From Microvirga sp. SRT01 (lineage in GTDB: Bacteria; Pseudomonadota; Alphaproteobacteria; Sphingomonadales; Sphingomonadaceae), in NCBI GenBank assembly GCA_018139225.1, contig JAGSNX010000001.1, positions 248,001 to 312,000 on the forward strand: a stretch of DNA of 64,000 nt. The letters are read 5' to 3'. The translations under genes were made by a program, and so were the position numbers. The notes under the pieces are model-generated. The model ran no database searches and was not told the DNA's origin. It saw nothing but the letters and a program-made list of their open reading frames with translations. Positions 21,184 through 30,539 of this stretch are shown here, piece by piece. How positions within the stretch are numbered: the stretch's first letter is position 1; the number at the start of each line of letters is the position of its first letter.

Positions 21184-22131
21184 TCAAGCCCCGCCGGGCG
21201 GTGCCGGCTGCGCGAGATAGAACAGTCGCCGGACTTCGCGCCGCCCACGCACCACCGTATCGAGGATCAGGCCGGCGAACAGGCACAAGGCGGCGACGAT
21301 CCCCAGCCCGGTGACGAGGATCGCCGTCGGGAAGCGCGGCACCAGCCCGGTCGCGGCATAGGTCAGCGCGAGCGGCACCGCCAAAGCGAATGCGATCAGC
21401 GCCAGAAGGCCGCCGAGCGTGCCGAAATAGAGCACCGGCCGTTCGATCCTATACAGCGTCAGGATCGTCGACAGGATGCGCCAGCCATCACCGTAGGTGC
21501 TGAGCTTCGACGCCGAACCTTCGGGACGCGCATAATAAGGCGTCTCGACCTCGGCGCAGGGCATCCGCAGTTCCAGCGCGTGGACGCTGATTTCCGTCTC
21601 GATCTCGAACCCCGCCGACAGCGCCGGGAAGCTCTTCACGAACCGGCGCGAGAAGACGCGGTAGCCGGACAGGATGTCGGTGAAGCTGCGCCCGAACAGC
21701 CGTGCGAGCATGCCGGTCAGCAGCGCGTTGCCGAAGCGGTGGCCGCGCCGGTAGGATTCCTGCACCTGGCTGACACGGCTGCCGACGATCATGTCGAGCT
21801 GTTCGGCGAGCAGGCGATCGACCAGCGCCGGGGCGGAGGCGGCGTCGTAGGTCGCATCGCCATCCGCCATCACATACACATCGGCGTCGACATCGGCGAA
21901 CATCCGCCGGACGACCGCGCCCTTGCCCTGGATACGCTCCCGCCGGACGACGGCGCCGGCCCCGCGCGCAAGTTCGACGGTCCGGTCGGTGCTATTGTTG
22001 TCGTAGACGTAGATCGCCGCGCCGGGGAGTGCGGCGCGGAAGCCTGCGATCGTCTGGACGATCGCCGCTTCCTCGTTGAAGCAGGGGAGCAGGACGGCGA
22101 CGCGCACGCCCGGAGTGATGGGCGCGGTCAT
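21184..22131 (-). CDS. family 2 glycosyltransferase, DPM1/GtrB-like, with membrane tail
   Basis: 315 residues from the ATG at 22131 (MTAPITP). N-terminal GT-A domain: VAVLLPCFNEEAAI (about 10-23), DNNSTDRT, and the metal-binding ADGDATYD (about 88-95). Two membrane helices follow near 230-255 and 270-295. This is the layout of undecaprenyl- or dolichyl-phosphate sugar transferases. It lies 25 bp after tig and 56 bp before clpP, inside the usual tig-clpP-clpX series, so it may share that transcript. Sugar and acceptor unknown. Confidence 0.85.
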   Translation of the reverse strand: MTAPITPGVRVAVLLPCFNEEAAIVQTIAGFRAALPGAAIYVYDNNSTDRTVELARGAGAVVRRERIQGKGAVVRRMFADVDADVYVMADGDATYDAASAPALVDRLLAEQLDMIVGSRVSQVQESYRRGHRFGNALLTGMLARLFGRSFTDILSGYRVFSRRFVKSFPALSAGFEIETEISVHALELRMPCAEVETPYYARPEGSASKLSTYGDGWRILSTILTLYRIERPVLYFGTLGGLLALIAFALAVPLALTYAATGLVPRFPTAILVTGLGIVAALCLFAGLILDTVVRGRREVRRLFYLAQPAPPGGA

Positions 22132-22156
22132 CCGCCCTGCCCTCTGCTTCGGCCGA

Positions 22157-23809
22157 TCACTCGGCGGTTTCGGCCTTCGGCTTCTTCGCGCGCGGCTTCT
22201 TCGCCGGGGCCGCATCGGCTGCCTCGGTGCCTTCGGCGTTCTCGGCCGCTTCCGGTGCCGACTCGGTCACGGCCGTCTCGGCCTCGACCGGAGCAGCCGC
22301 CTTCTTCTTCGCCGCAGCCTTCTTCGCAGGCTTGGGAGCCTCCTCGGACGCCTCGGCGGCCGGAGCCTCCTCCGTCGCGGCCTCGGGTTCCGCCTTCTTC
22401 TTGGCGGCCTTCTTCTTCGGCTTGTGGTCATGATCGTGATCGTGGTCATGATCATGCACGTGCGTGCCCGTCGCGAAGCCGTCTTCGCTCTCGATCGCCG
22501 CTTCCAGTTCCTCGCGCGTCGACTCTCGGTCGGTCACGTCCGCCTTCTCGAACAGGAAGTCGACGACCTTGTCCTCGTACAGCGGCGCGCGCAGCTGGGC
22601 GGCCGCCATCGGCTCCTGCTGGACGTACTGGATGAACTTCTGGCGCTCCTCCGGGCCGTACTGCTGCGCCGCCTGCATGATCAGGCGCTGCATTTCCTGC
22701 TGCGTCACCTCGATGCCGTTCGCCTGACCGATTTCCGACAGCAACAGCCCCAGGCGCACGCGACGCTCGGCGATCTTGCGGTAATCGTCGCGATCATTCT
22801 CCATCTCGGCCATCGCCGCGGCGGGATCGGCCTCGTGAGTCGCCTCATGCTCCAGCTGCTGCCAGATCTGCGCGAACTCGGCCTCGACCATCGACGGCGG
22901 CACCGGGAAGTCGTGACCCTCGGCCAGCTGGTCGAGCAACTTGCGCTTCATGTGCGTGCGCGTCAGGCCATTATGCTCCTGCTCGATCTGCCCCTTCAGC
23001 AGGCCGCGCAGTTGCTCCAGGCTCTCGAGCCCGAGCGAGGTCGCCATCTCGTCGTCGATCTTGCTCTCGGCGGCGGTCTTCACCGACTTGACGACGATGT
23101 CGAACGTCGCGGGCTTGCCAGCGAGTTCCTTGGCGCCGTAATCCTCCGGGAAGGTCACGGCCAGCTGGCGCTCCTCGCCCGTCTTCGCGCCGACGAGCTG
23201 GTCCTCGAAGCCCGGGATCAGGCGACCCGCGCCGATCTCGACGCCCATGTCGGTGCCGGTGCCACCCTCGAACGCGACGCCGTCCTCGGTCTTGCCGACG
23301 AAATCGACCGTGACGAGATCGCCATGCTCCGCCGCCTTGTCACCGGCATCGTCCCAGCGCTTCTGCTGGTCGGCGAACTTCTTCAACTGCTCGTCGACCG
23401 CTTCGTCGGCGACAGGGATCGTCAGCCGTTCCAGCTTCAGACCGTCGATGGCGGGAGCGGGCACGTCCGGCAGGACCTCCAGCTCGACCTTCAACTCGAC
23501 ATCCTTGCCGGGCGCGTAATCGTCGCCGAGCGCGACGGTCGGCTGCATGGCCGGACGCAGCGCCTTTTCGGCGAGGAGGCTCTGCACGCCTTCCTGTACG
23601 GCGGCGTTCAGCGCGTCCTGCGTCAGCGCCTCACCGTGCATCTTGCGCACTAGGTTGACGGGCACCTTGCCGGGACGGAAGCCGGGCATACGGACCTGCG
23701 GCGCGACGCGCTTGACCTCGGCATCGACCTTCGCGTCGATATCCTTGGCGGTGATGGTCAGCGTGTAGGCGCGCTTCAGGCCCTCGTTCAACGTCTCGAC
23801 AGTCTGCAT
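22157..23809 (-). CDS. tig: trigger factor with extended C-terminus
   Basis: Ribosome-bound chaperone and prolyl isomerase. 550 residues from the ATG at 23809 (MQTVETLNEG). The ribosome-docking loop is PGFRPGKVP (about 43-51), an FKBP-type domain spans about 150-245, and a helical substrate cradle reaches about 440. Unusual is what follows: an alternating His-Asp stretch (THVHDHDHDHDHDH, about 449-463) and then about 85 residues of Lys, Ala, Glu and Pro. Family members usually stop near 430-450. Upstream is tRNA-Leu; downstream glycosyltransferase, clpP, clpX. Confidence 0.96.
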   Translation of the reverse strand: MQTVETLNEGLKRAYTLTITAKDIDAKVDAEVKRVAPQVRMPGFRPGKVPVNLVRKMHGEALTQDALNAAVQEGVQSLLAEKALRPAMQPTVALGDDYAPGKDVELKVELEVLPDVPAPAIDGLKLERLTIPVADEAVDEQLKKFADQQKRWDDAGDKAAEHGDLVTVDFVGKTEDGVAFEGGTGTDMGVEIGAGRLIPGFEDQLVGAKTGEERQLAVTFPEDYGAKELAGKPATFDIVVKSVKTAAESKIDDEMATSLGLESLEQLRGLLKGQIEQEHNGLTRTHMKRKLLDQLAEGHDFPVPPSMVEAEFAQIWQQLEHEATHEADPAAAMAEMENDRDDYRKIAERRVRLGLLLSEIGQANGIEVTQQEMQRLIMQAAQQYGPEERQKFIQYVQQEPMAAAQLRAPLYEDKVVDFLFEKADVTDRESTREELEAAIESEDGFATGTHVHDHDHDHDHDHKPKKKAAKKKAEPEAATEEAPAAEASEEAPKPAKKAAAKKKAAAPVEAETAVTESAPEAAENAEGTEAADAAPAKKPRAKKPKAETAE

Positions 23810-23877
23810 CTTCGGCCTTTGATCTTGAGGATCGAATGAATTTCGTAGGCTTCCCGCCCCTGCGCGCAGGGCGGGAC

Positions 23878-23962
23878 TGGTGCGGGCGAAGGGACTCGAA
23901 CCCCCACATCTTGCGATGGCAGGACCTAAACCTGCTGCGTCTACCAGTTCCGCCACGCCCGC
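23878..23962 (-). tRNA. tRNA-Leu, anticodon TAG
   Basis: Minus strand GCGGGCG acceptor arm pairs with CGCCCGC at the 3' side. GGTTCGAGTCC gives the T loop, the anticodon loop TTTAGGT reads CTA/CTN Leu codons, and a variable arm (CATCGCAAGATG) marks class II. Discriminator A at 23881, and CCA is encoded at 23880-23878. Directly upstream of tig. Confidence 0.97.
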
Positions 23963-24114
23963 AATCTTGGACCCGCCGTTGGGTATCCCCTGCGCAGTGC
24001 TACTTCGCAGCGTTCCCCTTGGGCGCGCGTCTATACCAGTGCGGCGCTTGGGAGCAAGCGGCACACGCAACCCACGGCGATCCCGAGACGTTAATTCGGT
24101 CCAAGGAGAGCAGA

Positions 24115-24276
24115 ATGGCGACCCAGCCCCCACAAGAAGCCCCCGTCCCCTCGCCGCAGCCGGTGCAGCCGGATGGCCCACCGCCGGAGATCACGACACC
24201 CGGACCCGATATCGACCAGCCGTCGCCCGGCACGCCCGCGGGCGATCCCGGCACCGCCCAGCCGGCGGAGATCTGA
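24115..24276 (+). CDS. 53-residue proline-rich protein
   Basis: MATQPPQEAPVPSPQ start with a strong AAGGAGAG box at proper spacing. About a third of residues are Pro, with Gln, Gly and Asp; no Cys, no membrane segment, no signal peptide. Clearly disordered. Function unknown. The next gene starts 1 bp after its stop. The good ribosome binding site and pairing argue that it is real. Confidence 0.6.
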   Translation: MATQPPQEAPVPSPQPVQPDGPPPEITTPGPDIDQPSPGTPAGDPGTAQPAEI

Positions 24277-24277
24277 G

Positions 24278-24520
24278 ATGACCGACGCACGTGGCGAAGG
24301 CCGCCCCGAAGATCACCCGGGCACCGACCCGAACACCCCGCCGGAGCGCCGCGACGACGATGCACGCAGCGATATCGAGCAGGCGGTCGAGTCCCGATCG
24401 GATGCCGTGGAACGCGGCGAAGGTGGCCCGGAGCCGGAAACCCTCACCTCCGCCGGCGAGTTTTCCGGCGTGAGCGGTGACGGCGGTGTCGTCAAGAATC
24501 AGGACCTCACCCAGCAATAA
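24278..24520 (+). CDS. 80-residue acidic disordered protein
   Basis: Begins MTDARGEGRPEDHPGTDPN at 24278, 1 bp after the upstream stop. Rich in Asp, Glu, Gly, Pro and Arg, ending VVKNQDLTQQ; no hydrophobic segment. Probably co-translated with the proline-rich protein. I do not recognise a family. A perfect 10-bp hairpin begins 6 bp after its stop. Confidence 0.58.
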   Translation: MTDARGEGRPEDHPGTDPNTPPERRDDDARSDIEQAVESRSDAVERGEGGPEPETLTSAGEFSGVSGDGGVVKNQDLTQQ

Positions 24521-24526
24521 ATGTTC

Positions 24527-24557
24527 GGCGGAGGGCGCTCACCGGGTGCCCTCCGCC
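24527..24557. terminator. bidirectional terminator between convergent genes
   Basis: ggcggagggc / gccctccgcc, perfect 10-bp stem with an 11-nt loop. It overlaps the last codons of the minus-strand gene ending at 24539 and follows the stop at 24520. Confidence 0.75.
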
Positions 24558-25153
24558 AGCCACGCGGTCGCCACCAGCCGCCTGAACGCAGCGAGATCGC
24601 GGTCGAAATAGAAGATCGCTGGCGCTTCGTACGACATCATGAACAACTTTCGGCCGATGATCGCCGCCACTGCCTCGCCGCGTCGTTCGACGTCCTCGCC
24701 CGGCCTTGTACAGGTATAGGTGAACCGCACCGCCTTGCTGCCCGCCAGCAGCGTCGGCTGGACCGTGTCGATCGTCATCAAAGACGTGCCGAGCGCGATG
24801 CGATAGCTGTTCTCCAACAGCATCGGGATGTCGGTCAGCAACATGCGCGACGAGTAGCGCGGCAAAGGCCGGTGCTTGCGATCGACCTTGCGAAACAGCG
24901 TTTTGCCCGTCTCGATCGCACCATAGAAGGTCAGGTCGTTGAGGGTTGCGCCATCCAGCGTCCAGGTTTCCGACCGCCGCCCCGGTCGCGCGCCCATCCG
25001 GTTCCATTCGCGATCGGGCATTACGGTCAGCGCAGACCGGGCCACCGACGCCGCCACACCCTGCTTGACCAAAGTATTGCCGGCGATCGCCGGGGCGACC
25101 GCGAGCAGGATGGCGGTCGTGGCGGATGCGATCACACGCCCGGCCATGTTCAC
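24539..25153 (-). CDS. secreted protein of unknown function
   Basis: 204 residues if begun at GTG 25153 (overlapping the M48 stop, GTGA), or 202 from the ATG at 25147. Signal peptide about 1-25 (ILLAVAPAIAG). The mature part has NTLVKQG, WNRMGARPGRRSETWTLDG and one Cys (YTCTRPGED); no catalytic pattern recognised. Last of three minus-strand genes (27094 to 24539) that are all exported and packed within 3 bp of each other, so it probably acts with the M48 peptidase. Confidence 0.7.
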   Translation of the reverse strand: MNMAGRVIASATTAILLAVAPAIAGNTLVKQGVAASVARSALTVMPDREWNRMGARPGRRSETWTLDGATLNDLTFYGAIETGKTLFRKVDRKHRPLPRYSSRMLLTDIPMLLENSYRIALGTSLMTIDTVQPTLLAGSKAVRFTYTCTRPGEDVERRGEAVAAIIGRKLFMMSYEAPAIFYFDRDLAAFRRLVATAWLAEGTR

Positions 25154-26331
25154 GAGAGCAACGCCGCCATCATTGCCGCGTCCGTCGCCGCTGGCTTCAG
25201 CGTCAGATAGCGGCGAAGTTCCGCCCTGCCTGTCTCCGCGTCCACCTCTCGCCCGCGGCGGAGCAGAGTCAGTCCCAGCCCGCGATGCGCCTCGGCATGA
25301 TCGGGTGCGAGGATGATCGCCTCCCGGTAGAAATCGGCAGCGGCGATCAGGTCGCGCGGATTACCACGCATGCGGTAGAGTTCGCCGCGGGCGAACAGCA
25401 AATCCTGCGTCCAGCCGTCGCGCCCCAGTTGCGCGAGCAGATACTCCGTCCCGCCGAAGTCGTTGAGCTTCAGCTGATCCTCCAGCCACGCTTCACGCCA
25501 GCGCGCGAGGGCGGCGGTCCATGCGGCATGCTCATCGTCGCCGCCACCCGGCGCGCTGGCGGCTGCGGCGTGGAACGTGCGGGCACGCTCCAGCGTGGCC
25601 GGATGCGTGTCGAAGTACGATACCCGATCGAAGCGCGTACTGCGCCGGTGCCTGCCGAGCGCGGTCGCGTCGGCCTCGTCCATCAGCCGCTCCCAGAACG
25701 CGCCGACGGAATGGCCGTCGTAATGGCTGGCCTGCATGTAGCGGGATGACAGCATGTCGGACTCGGTTTCCTGCTCGCGCCCGAAGGCATAGATCGAGGT
25801 TTGCGCCGAGAAAGCGACGGTTGGCCCGTAACGTCCGCCTGCGAGGCCCGCCCATGCGGCGATGTCGGTGGCGGTTCGCGCCTTGCGAAAATGATTGAGT
25901 TGATGCCGCCGTTCGAAATGGGCGAATTCATGGCCCAGCACGCCCGCCAGTTCGGCCTCGTTCTGCATGCGCAGGAGGATACCGCTCCAGATCTGGAGCG
26001 TGCCGTTCGCCATCATCGACGCGTTCACATCCGCCACGCGGAGGATGTAGATGCGGATGCCGCGACACCGATCCTCCCCTACCGTGCGGCACAGCACGCG
26101 CTGCAGATAGGCGTTGAGCGCGGGGTCGCCGATCAGCGCGGGCGAGTCGCGCAACGATCGCTCCGCTTCATCCGCCATCATCCACGCGCCGCGCTCGTCC
26201 ACGGTTTGCGGCTGATAGGCACCGGCATAGGGCGGCAGCGGCACCGCTGCGGGCGTTTCGCCCGCCGCGCTCGACAGGCCGAACAGGACGACGAGCGTCG
26301 TGGCGAGCGCGAGGCGCGTGGCGACCCGCAT
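25150..26331 (-). CDS. secreted M48 metallopeptidase with TPR tail (BepA/LoiP-like)
   Basis: 393 residues. Signal peptide about 1-24, then an M48 domain: HEFAH zinc site at 134-138, followed by FGREQETESDMLSSRYM with the third-ligand Glu (about 185-190). The C-terminal 130 residues contain helical repeats (DLIAAADFYREAIILAPDHAEAHRGLGLTLL), a TPR-like tail. This layout matches periplasmic proteases that control outer-membrane protein assembly. It is 1 bp downstream of one secreted gene and overlaps the next. Confidence 0.88.
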   Translation of the reverse strand: MRVATRLALATTLVVLFGLSSAAGETPAAVPLPPYAGAYQPQTVDERGAWMMADEAERSLRDSPALIGDPALNAYLQRVLCRTVGEDRCRGIRIYILRVADVNASMMANGTLQIWSGILLRMQNEAELAGVLGHEFAHFERRHQLNHFRKARTATDIAAWAGLAGGRYGPTVAFSAQTSIYAFGREQETESDMLSSRYMQASHYDGHSVGAFWERLMDEADATALGRHRRSTRFDRVSYFDTHPATLERARTFHAAAASAPGGGDDEHAAWTAALARWREAWLEDQLKLNDFGGTEYLLAQLGRDGWTQDLLFARGELYRMRGNPRDLIAAADFYREAIILAPDHAEAHRGLGLTLLRRGREVDAETGRAELRRYLTLKPAATDAAMMAALLS

Positions 26332-26332
26332 A

Positions 26333-27094
26333 TCAGCGCGTCGCCACGCGGGATTCGGCGTTGGCAGCGGCGTCGAGGGACCGTCCCGGAAAGTCCTCCA
26401 GCAGCTGCATCATGCGCTTGCTGGCGCCGGCGGGATCGCGCACGTCGCCACCCATCCGCATGTCCGCGTTCAACCATACGAGATCGCCGGTCCTCAGATC
26501 GACGAGCCCGGCCTGCCCCTTGTGCGATCCGGACACGATCGGCACCCGCGCCACCGCGGCAACGAACTGGAAGATCTTGCGGCCGGTCGAGCCATACTGG
26601 TCCTCCGTGCCGATGAAGAGCGCGTAGTCGCAGCCCGTATCCTTCGCGAGATCGGCCACCCCCGGCCCCAGCGTCCAGTCGAACTGCCCGGCGCGTTTCT
26701 TCGTCGGCAGGCGGTTACCGGCGAAGAACTGATATTCGACCACGGCGTCCGCCACGGTGGCGAACAGCGCCTGATAGGCCGCCAGTCGCGCGGCTGCCTT
26801 GCCGATCGCCTCGGGCGCAACCACCACGGTATTGCCCAGCGTCGTCTGAGCCGCCGCCAACGCCTTGCCGAGGTTTTCGCGCGCTTGCTCCGTCCAATCG
26901 GCGTTGGGCTCGAACATGGCACCGGTCGATTGCGCGCCGACGAGGATCCTCGGTCGAAACAACAGGATACGCGCGCTGCCGGGTTTCAGGACGAAACCCG
27001 GGCGAACGGCGGACTTCTCTTGCGCGGCCACCGGGCCGGCGAGGGTGAACAGCCCTGCGCAAGCGAAGAACACCGCAACGATCCGACCGAACAT
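26333..27094 (-). CDS. secreted protein of unknown function, M48-linked
   Basis: 253 residues with a signal peptide (about 1-24, ending VAAQ). The mature protein starts FVLKPGSARILLFRPRILVGAQS and includes CDYALFIGTEDQYGS and GQAGLVDLRTGDLVWLNADM. The latter resembles lipoprotein-like families that assemble nucleotide- or peptide-binding beta sheets, but I cannot name one. First gene of the exported trio; the M48 start is 1 bp after its stop. gatB lies 81 bp upstream on the same strand. Confidence 0.7.
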   Translation of the reverse strand: MFGRIVAVFFACAGLFTLAGPVAAQEKSAVRPGFVLKPGSARILLFRPRILVGAQSTGAMFEPNADWTEQARENLGKALAAAQTTLGNTVVVAPEAIGKAAARLAAYQALFATVADAVVEYQFFAGNRLPTKKRAGQFDWTLGPGVADLAKDTGCDYALFIGTEDQYGSTGRKIFQFVAAVARVPIVSGSHKGQAGLVDLRTGDLVWLNADMRMGGDVRDPAGASKRMMQLLEDFPGRSLDAAANAESRVATR

Positions 27095-27175
27095 GCCGCT
27101 TGAGCCCCCTCAAGGCCCGCCTCCACGACGGGATGAGATCAGGCTACAGATCGCTCCGCTATATGCAAGCGAGTT

Positions 27176-28648
27176 TCACCCTTGATCGAGCATTGCTTTC
27201 AGGCGCTCGTTGACGACGCCCGGATTGGCTTTGCCCGCCATCGCCTTCATCGTCTGCCCGACGAAGAATCCGAACAGCTTGTCCTTGCCACCACGGTAAT
27301 CGGCGACCTTGTCCGCATTGGCCGCTATGATCGCGGTGATCGCCGCATCGATTGCCCCCGTGTCGCTGGTCTGTTTCAGGCCACGATCCTCGACAACCTT
27401 GATGGCACCGTCACCGGTTTCGAGCATGATCTCGAACACCTGCTTGGCGAGGCTGTTCGACAGTGTACCGTCCGCGACCAGCGCCAGCAGTTCCGCCGCC
27501 TGTACCGGCGTGACCGGGCTGTCGGCGAAGCCGCGGCCGGTGCGGTTGAGCGCGCCGAACAGCTCGGACGTGGTCCAGTTCGCTGCCTGCGGAGCCGCCG
27601 CCCCCGCCTCCAGCAGCGCATCGAACCAGCGTGCGCTCTCGACCTCGGCCGTCAACACGGTGGCGTTGTACGGGGTGATCCCCGCCGCCTCGTACCGGCG
27701 GCGCTTGGCATCCGGCAGTTCCGGCAGCGATGCCCGGCACGCCTCGAGAAACGCGTCGTCCAGAACCAGCGGCAGCAGGTCGGGGTCGGGGAAGTAGCGG
27801 TAATCGTGCGCGTCTTCCTTCGAGCGCATCGACCGCGTCACGCCCTTGTCGGGGTCGAACAGTCGCGTTTCCTGTACGATGCGACCCCCGGATTCGAGCA
27901 CATCGACCTGACGGTTCGCCTCGTGCTCGATCGCGGCCATGACGAAGCGGACGGAATTGACGTTCTTCGTTTCGGTGCGGGTGCCCAGCGGCTCGCCCGC
28001 CTTGCGAACGCTGACGTTCACGTCGGCGCGCATCGATCCTTCTTCCATATTGCCGTCGCACGATCCGACATAGCGCAGGATCGACCGTAACTTCCGCAGG
28101 TAAGCCCCCGCTTCGGCAGGCGAAGCCATGTCGGGACGGCTGACGATCTCCATCAGTGCGACGCCCGATCGGTTGAGGTCGACATAGGAGCGCGTGGGAT
28201 GCTGGTCGTGCATCAGCTTGCCCGCATCCTGCTCGACATGGATGCGCTCCACCCCGATCCGCTTGCCGCTGGCATCCGGGTTCTTCTCGTCCAGCGATAT
28301 GTCGATCGCGCCTTCACCAACCAACGGGTGGTAGAGTTGGCTGATCTGATAGCCCTGCGGCAGATCGGCGTAGAAATAGTTCTTCCGGTCGAACCGCGAC
28401 CATGTGTTGATCTGCGCGTCGATCGCCATGCCGGTGCGGACCGCCTGACGGATGCACTCGGCGTTCGGCACCGGCAGCATGCCCGGCATCGCGGCATCGA
28501 CCAGCGACACCTGCGTGTTCGGCTCGGCGCCGAAAGTGGTGGACGAGCCCGAGAACAACTTGGCGTTGGAGGTGACCTGCGCGTGCACCTCGAGGCCGAT
28601 CACGACCTCCCACTCGCCCGTCGCGCCCTGGATACGATAGTCGCTCAT
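27176..28648 (-). CDS. gatB: Asp-tRNA(Asn)/Glu-tRNA(Gln) amidotransferase subunit B
   Basis: With GatA and GatC converts misacylated Glu-tRNA(Gln) or Asp-tRNA(Asn). 490 residues. [19 protein letters not shown] near the start, [31 protein letters not shown] and [13 protein letters not shown] are the family signature regions; the C-terminal YqeY-like tRNA-binding domain ends [20 protein letters not shown]. Its ATG overlaps the stop of an intervening membrane protein gene (ATGA). Confidence 0.98.
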   Translation of the reverse strand: MSDYRIQGATGEWEVVIGLEVHAQVTSNAKLFSGSSTTFGAEPNTQVSLVDAAMPGMLPVPNAECIRQAVRTGMAIDAQINTWSRFDRKNYFYADLPQGYQISQLYHPLVGEGAIDISLDEKNPDASGKRIGVERIHVEQDAGKLMHDQHPTRSYVDLNRSGVALMEIVSRPDMASPAEAGAYLRKLRSILRYVGSCDGNMEEGSMRADVNVSVRKAGEPLGTRTETKNVNSVRFVMAAIEHEANRQVDVLESGGRIVQETRLFDPDKGVTRSMRSKEDAHDYRYFPDPDLLPLVLDDAFLEACRASLPELPDAKRRRYEAAGITPYNATVLTAEVESARWFDALLEAGAAAPQAANWTTSELFGALNRTGRGFADSPVTPVQAAELLALVADGTLSNSLAKQVFEIMLETGDGAIKVVEDRGLKQTSDTGAIDAAITAIIAANADKVADYRGGKDKLFGFFVGQTMKAMAGKANPGVVNERLKAMLDQG

Positions 28649-29061
28649 GTCCGGTTCCGATGATGAATATAGTTGATGGCGGTGAGCACCGCATTGCTGC
28701 CGAGCAGCGCGACGATCCAGCAGCCGCTGAGGATACGCAGGATCGCCGGTTGAAAGCCGAGCTCATAGGCTTCGTGGTGGGCGATCACCGCCGCCCCCGC
28801 CGCGAAGCCCAGAAACAGGACGCCGAGCCGATACTCGCCGCGCAGGATGACGCTGTTGCCGACGCATAGCCCCAGAATGAAGACCGCCAGCGCCAGGAAG
28901 AACCGCGCGAGGACATGCTGGTCGAACGGATGGTTGTCGATCTCGGACAACGACACGCCGACATATGCGCTCAGGATCGCACCGAAGGCGACGTTCAGCG
29001 CGTTCTGCGCTTCCCGCAGCACCTCGACATTGTGCGCGACGAAGGCTCGCGAAGTTACCAC
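28645..29061 (-). CDS. four-helix membrane protein inside the gat operon
   Basis: 138 residues from GTG 29061, which overlaps the gatA stop (GTGGTAA); a TTG one codon earlier is also possible. Four hydrophobic segments: about 22-40, 53-72, 78-97 and 107-128. No Cys, no known signature; [18 protein letters not shown] is a distinctive loop. Its stop overlaps the gatB start, so it is coupled on both sides. Role unknown; it is not a known part of the amidotransferase. Confidence 0.72.
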   Translation of the reverse strand: MVTSRAFVAHNVEVLREAQNALNVAFGAILSAYVGVSLSEIDNHPFDQHVLARFFLALAVFILGLCVGNSVILRGEYRLGVLFLGFAAGAAVIAHHEAYELGFQPAILRILSGCWIVALLGSNAVLTAINYIHHRNRT

Positions 29062-30539
29062 CAAGCCTCCGGACGTGCCAAAAACCCCGCCCGCTCCTCA
29101 ATCGCCAAACCGGCGTTCAGGACGCCCTGCTCGTCGAGCGGCTTGCCGATGATCTGGAGCCCGAGCGGCAGCCCGTCCTTGTCGAGGCCACCCGGCACGC
29201 TCATCGCCGGCAGCCCCGCCAGCGACGACGGGACGGTGAACACGTCGTTCAAGTACATCGCGATCGGGTCCGACGACTTCTCGCCCAGCGCGAACGCCGC
29301 GGAGGGCGCGGTCGGGGTGAGCAGGACGTCGCACACCTCCCACGCCTTTTCGAAGTCGCGAGCGATGAGCGCGCGGACCTTCTGCGCCTGCGTGTAATAG
29401 GCGTCGTAGAAGCCGGCCGACAGCACATAGGTGCCGATCAGGATGCGCCGCTTCACCTCGTCCCCGAAACCGTCCGCGCGCGTAGCGGCGTACATGTCCT
29501 GAAGGTTGGCACCGTCCGGCAGATCGCGCAGGCCGTAGCGGACGCCATCATAGCGGGCGAGGTTCGACGACGCCTCCGCGGGGGCGATGATGTAATAAGC
29601 GGGCAGCGCGTACTTGGTATGCGGCAGCGAGACCTCGACGATCTCCGCACCGGCATCGCGCAGCCAGTCGATGCCCTGCTGCCACAGTGCTTCGATTTCC
29701 GACGGCATGCCGTCGACCCGGTAGTCCTTCGGCACGCCGACGCGCTTGCCCTTCAGGTCGGGCGAGAGGTGCGCCTCCCAGCGGGGAACCTCAAGTTGCA
29801 GCGACGTCGCGTCCTTCGCATCAAAACCCGACATCGCCTCCAGCATGATCGCGCAGTCGGTAACGTCGCGTGCCATCGGCCCCGCCTGATCGAGCGACGA
29901 TGCGAAGGCGATCGTGCCCCAGCGCGAGCAGCGCCCATAGGTGGGCTTGATGCCGCTGATGCCGACGAACGCCGCCGGCTGACGGATCGAGCCACCCGTG
30001 TCGGTGCCGGTCGCACCCGGACACAGCCGCGCCGCGACCGCCGAGGACGAGCCGCCCGACGATCCGCCGGGTGCGAGGGGAGCGTTGCCCCCGTCCTTGC
30101 GCCGCCAAGGGGAAATGACGTTCCCGAAATAGCTCGTCTCGTTCGACGAACCCATCGCGAACTGGTCCATGTTGAGCTTGCCGAGCATCCCCGCGCCCGC
30201 ATCCCATAGGTTCTGCGACACGGTCGATTCGTAGGGCGGGACGAATCCTTCGAGGATGTGGCTGGCCGCGGTCGTCTGGACGCCGGCGGTGCAGAACAGG
30301 TCCTTCATGCCGATCGGCACGCCGGCGAGGGGCTTCGGTGCATCGCCGGCAGCCCGCGCGGCGTCGGCGGCGCGGGCGGCGGTCAGCGCATGATCGGGCG
30401 TCTCGACGAGGAATGCGTTCAGCGCCTTCGCGCCGACGACACGGGCGTTGAACGCCTCCGCAACCTCGACCGCAGCGAAGCTGCCGTCGCGGACTCCGTC
30501 GCGCAGGTCGGCAATGCCCAGATCCGTCAAGTCGGCCAT
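29055..30539 (-). CDS. gatA: Glu-tRNA(Gln)/Asp-tRNA(Asn) amidotransferase subunit A
   Basis: Releases ammonia from glutamine for GatB. 494 residues, amidase-signature family. The catalytic Lys-Ser-Ser triad is readable: Lys in [11 protein letters not shown] (about 78), then [13 protein letters not shown] and [15 protein letters not shown] (Ser about 153 and 177). ATG at 30539 overlaps the gatC stop (TAATG). Order here is gatC-gatA-membrane protein-gatB. Confidence 0.98.
   Translation of the reverse strand: MADLTDLGIADLRDGVRDGSFAAVEVAEAFNARVVGAKALNAFLVETPDHALTAARAADAARAAGDAPKPLAGVPIGMKDLFCTAGVQTTAASHILEGFVPPYESTVSQNLWDAGAGMLGKLNMDQFAMGSSNETSYFGNVISPWRRKDGGNAPLAPGGSSGGSSSAVAARLCPGATGTDTGGSIRQPAAFVGISGIKPTYGRCSRWGTIAFASSLDQAGPMARDVTDCAIMLEAMSGFDAKDATSLQLEVPRWEAHLSPDLKGKRVGVPKDYRVDGMPSEIEALWQQGIDWLRDAGAEIVEVSLPHTKYALPAYYIIAPAEASSNLARYDGVRYGLRDLPDGANLQDMYAATRADGFGDEVKRRILIGTYVLSAGFYDAYYTQAQKVRALIARDFEKAWEVCDVLLTPTAPSAAFALGEKSSDPIAMYLNDVFTVPSSLAGLPAMSVPGGLDKDGLPLGLQIIGKPLDEQGVLNAGLAIEERAGFLARPEAWW

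Noticed and set aside
22420..22462. Tandem hexamer-like repeat as CRISPR or regulatory array
   Set aside because: It is the coding sequence of the His-Asp stretch in Tig; units are contiguous without spacers.
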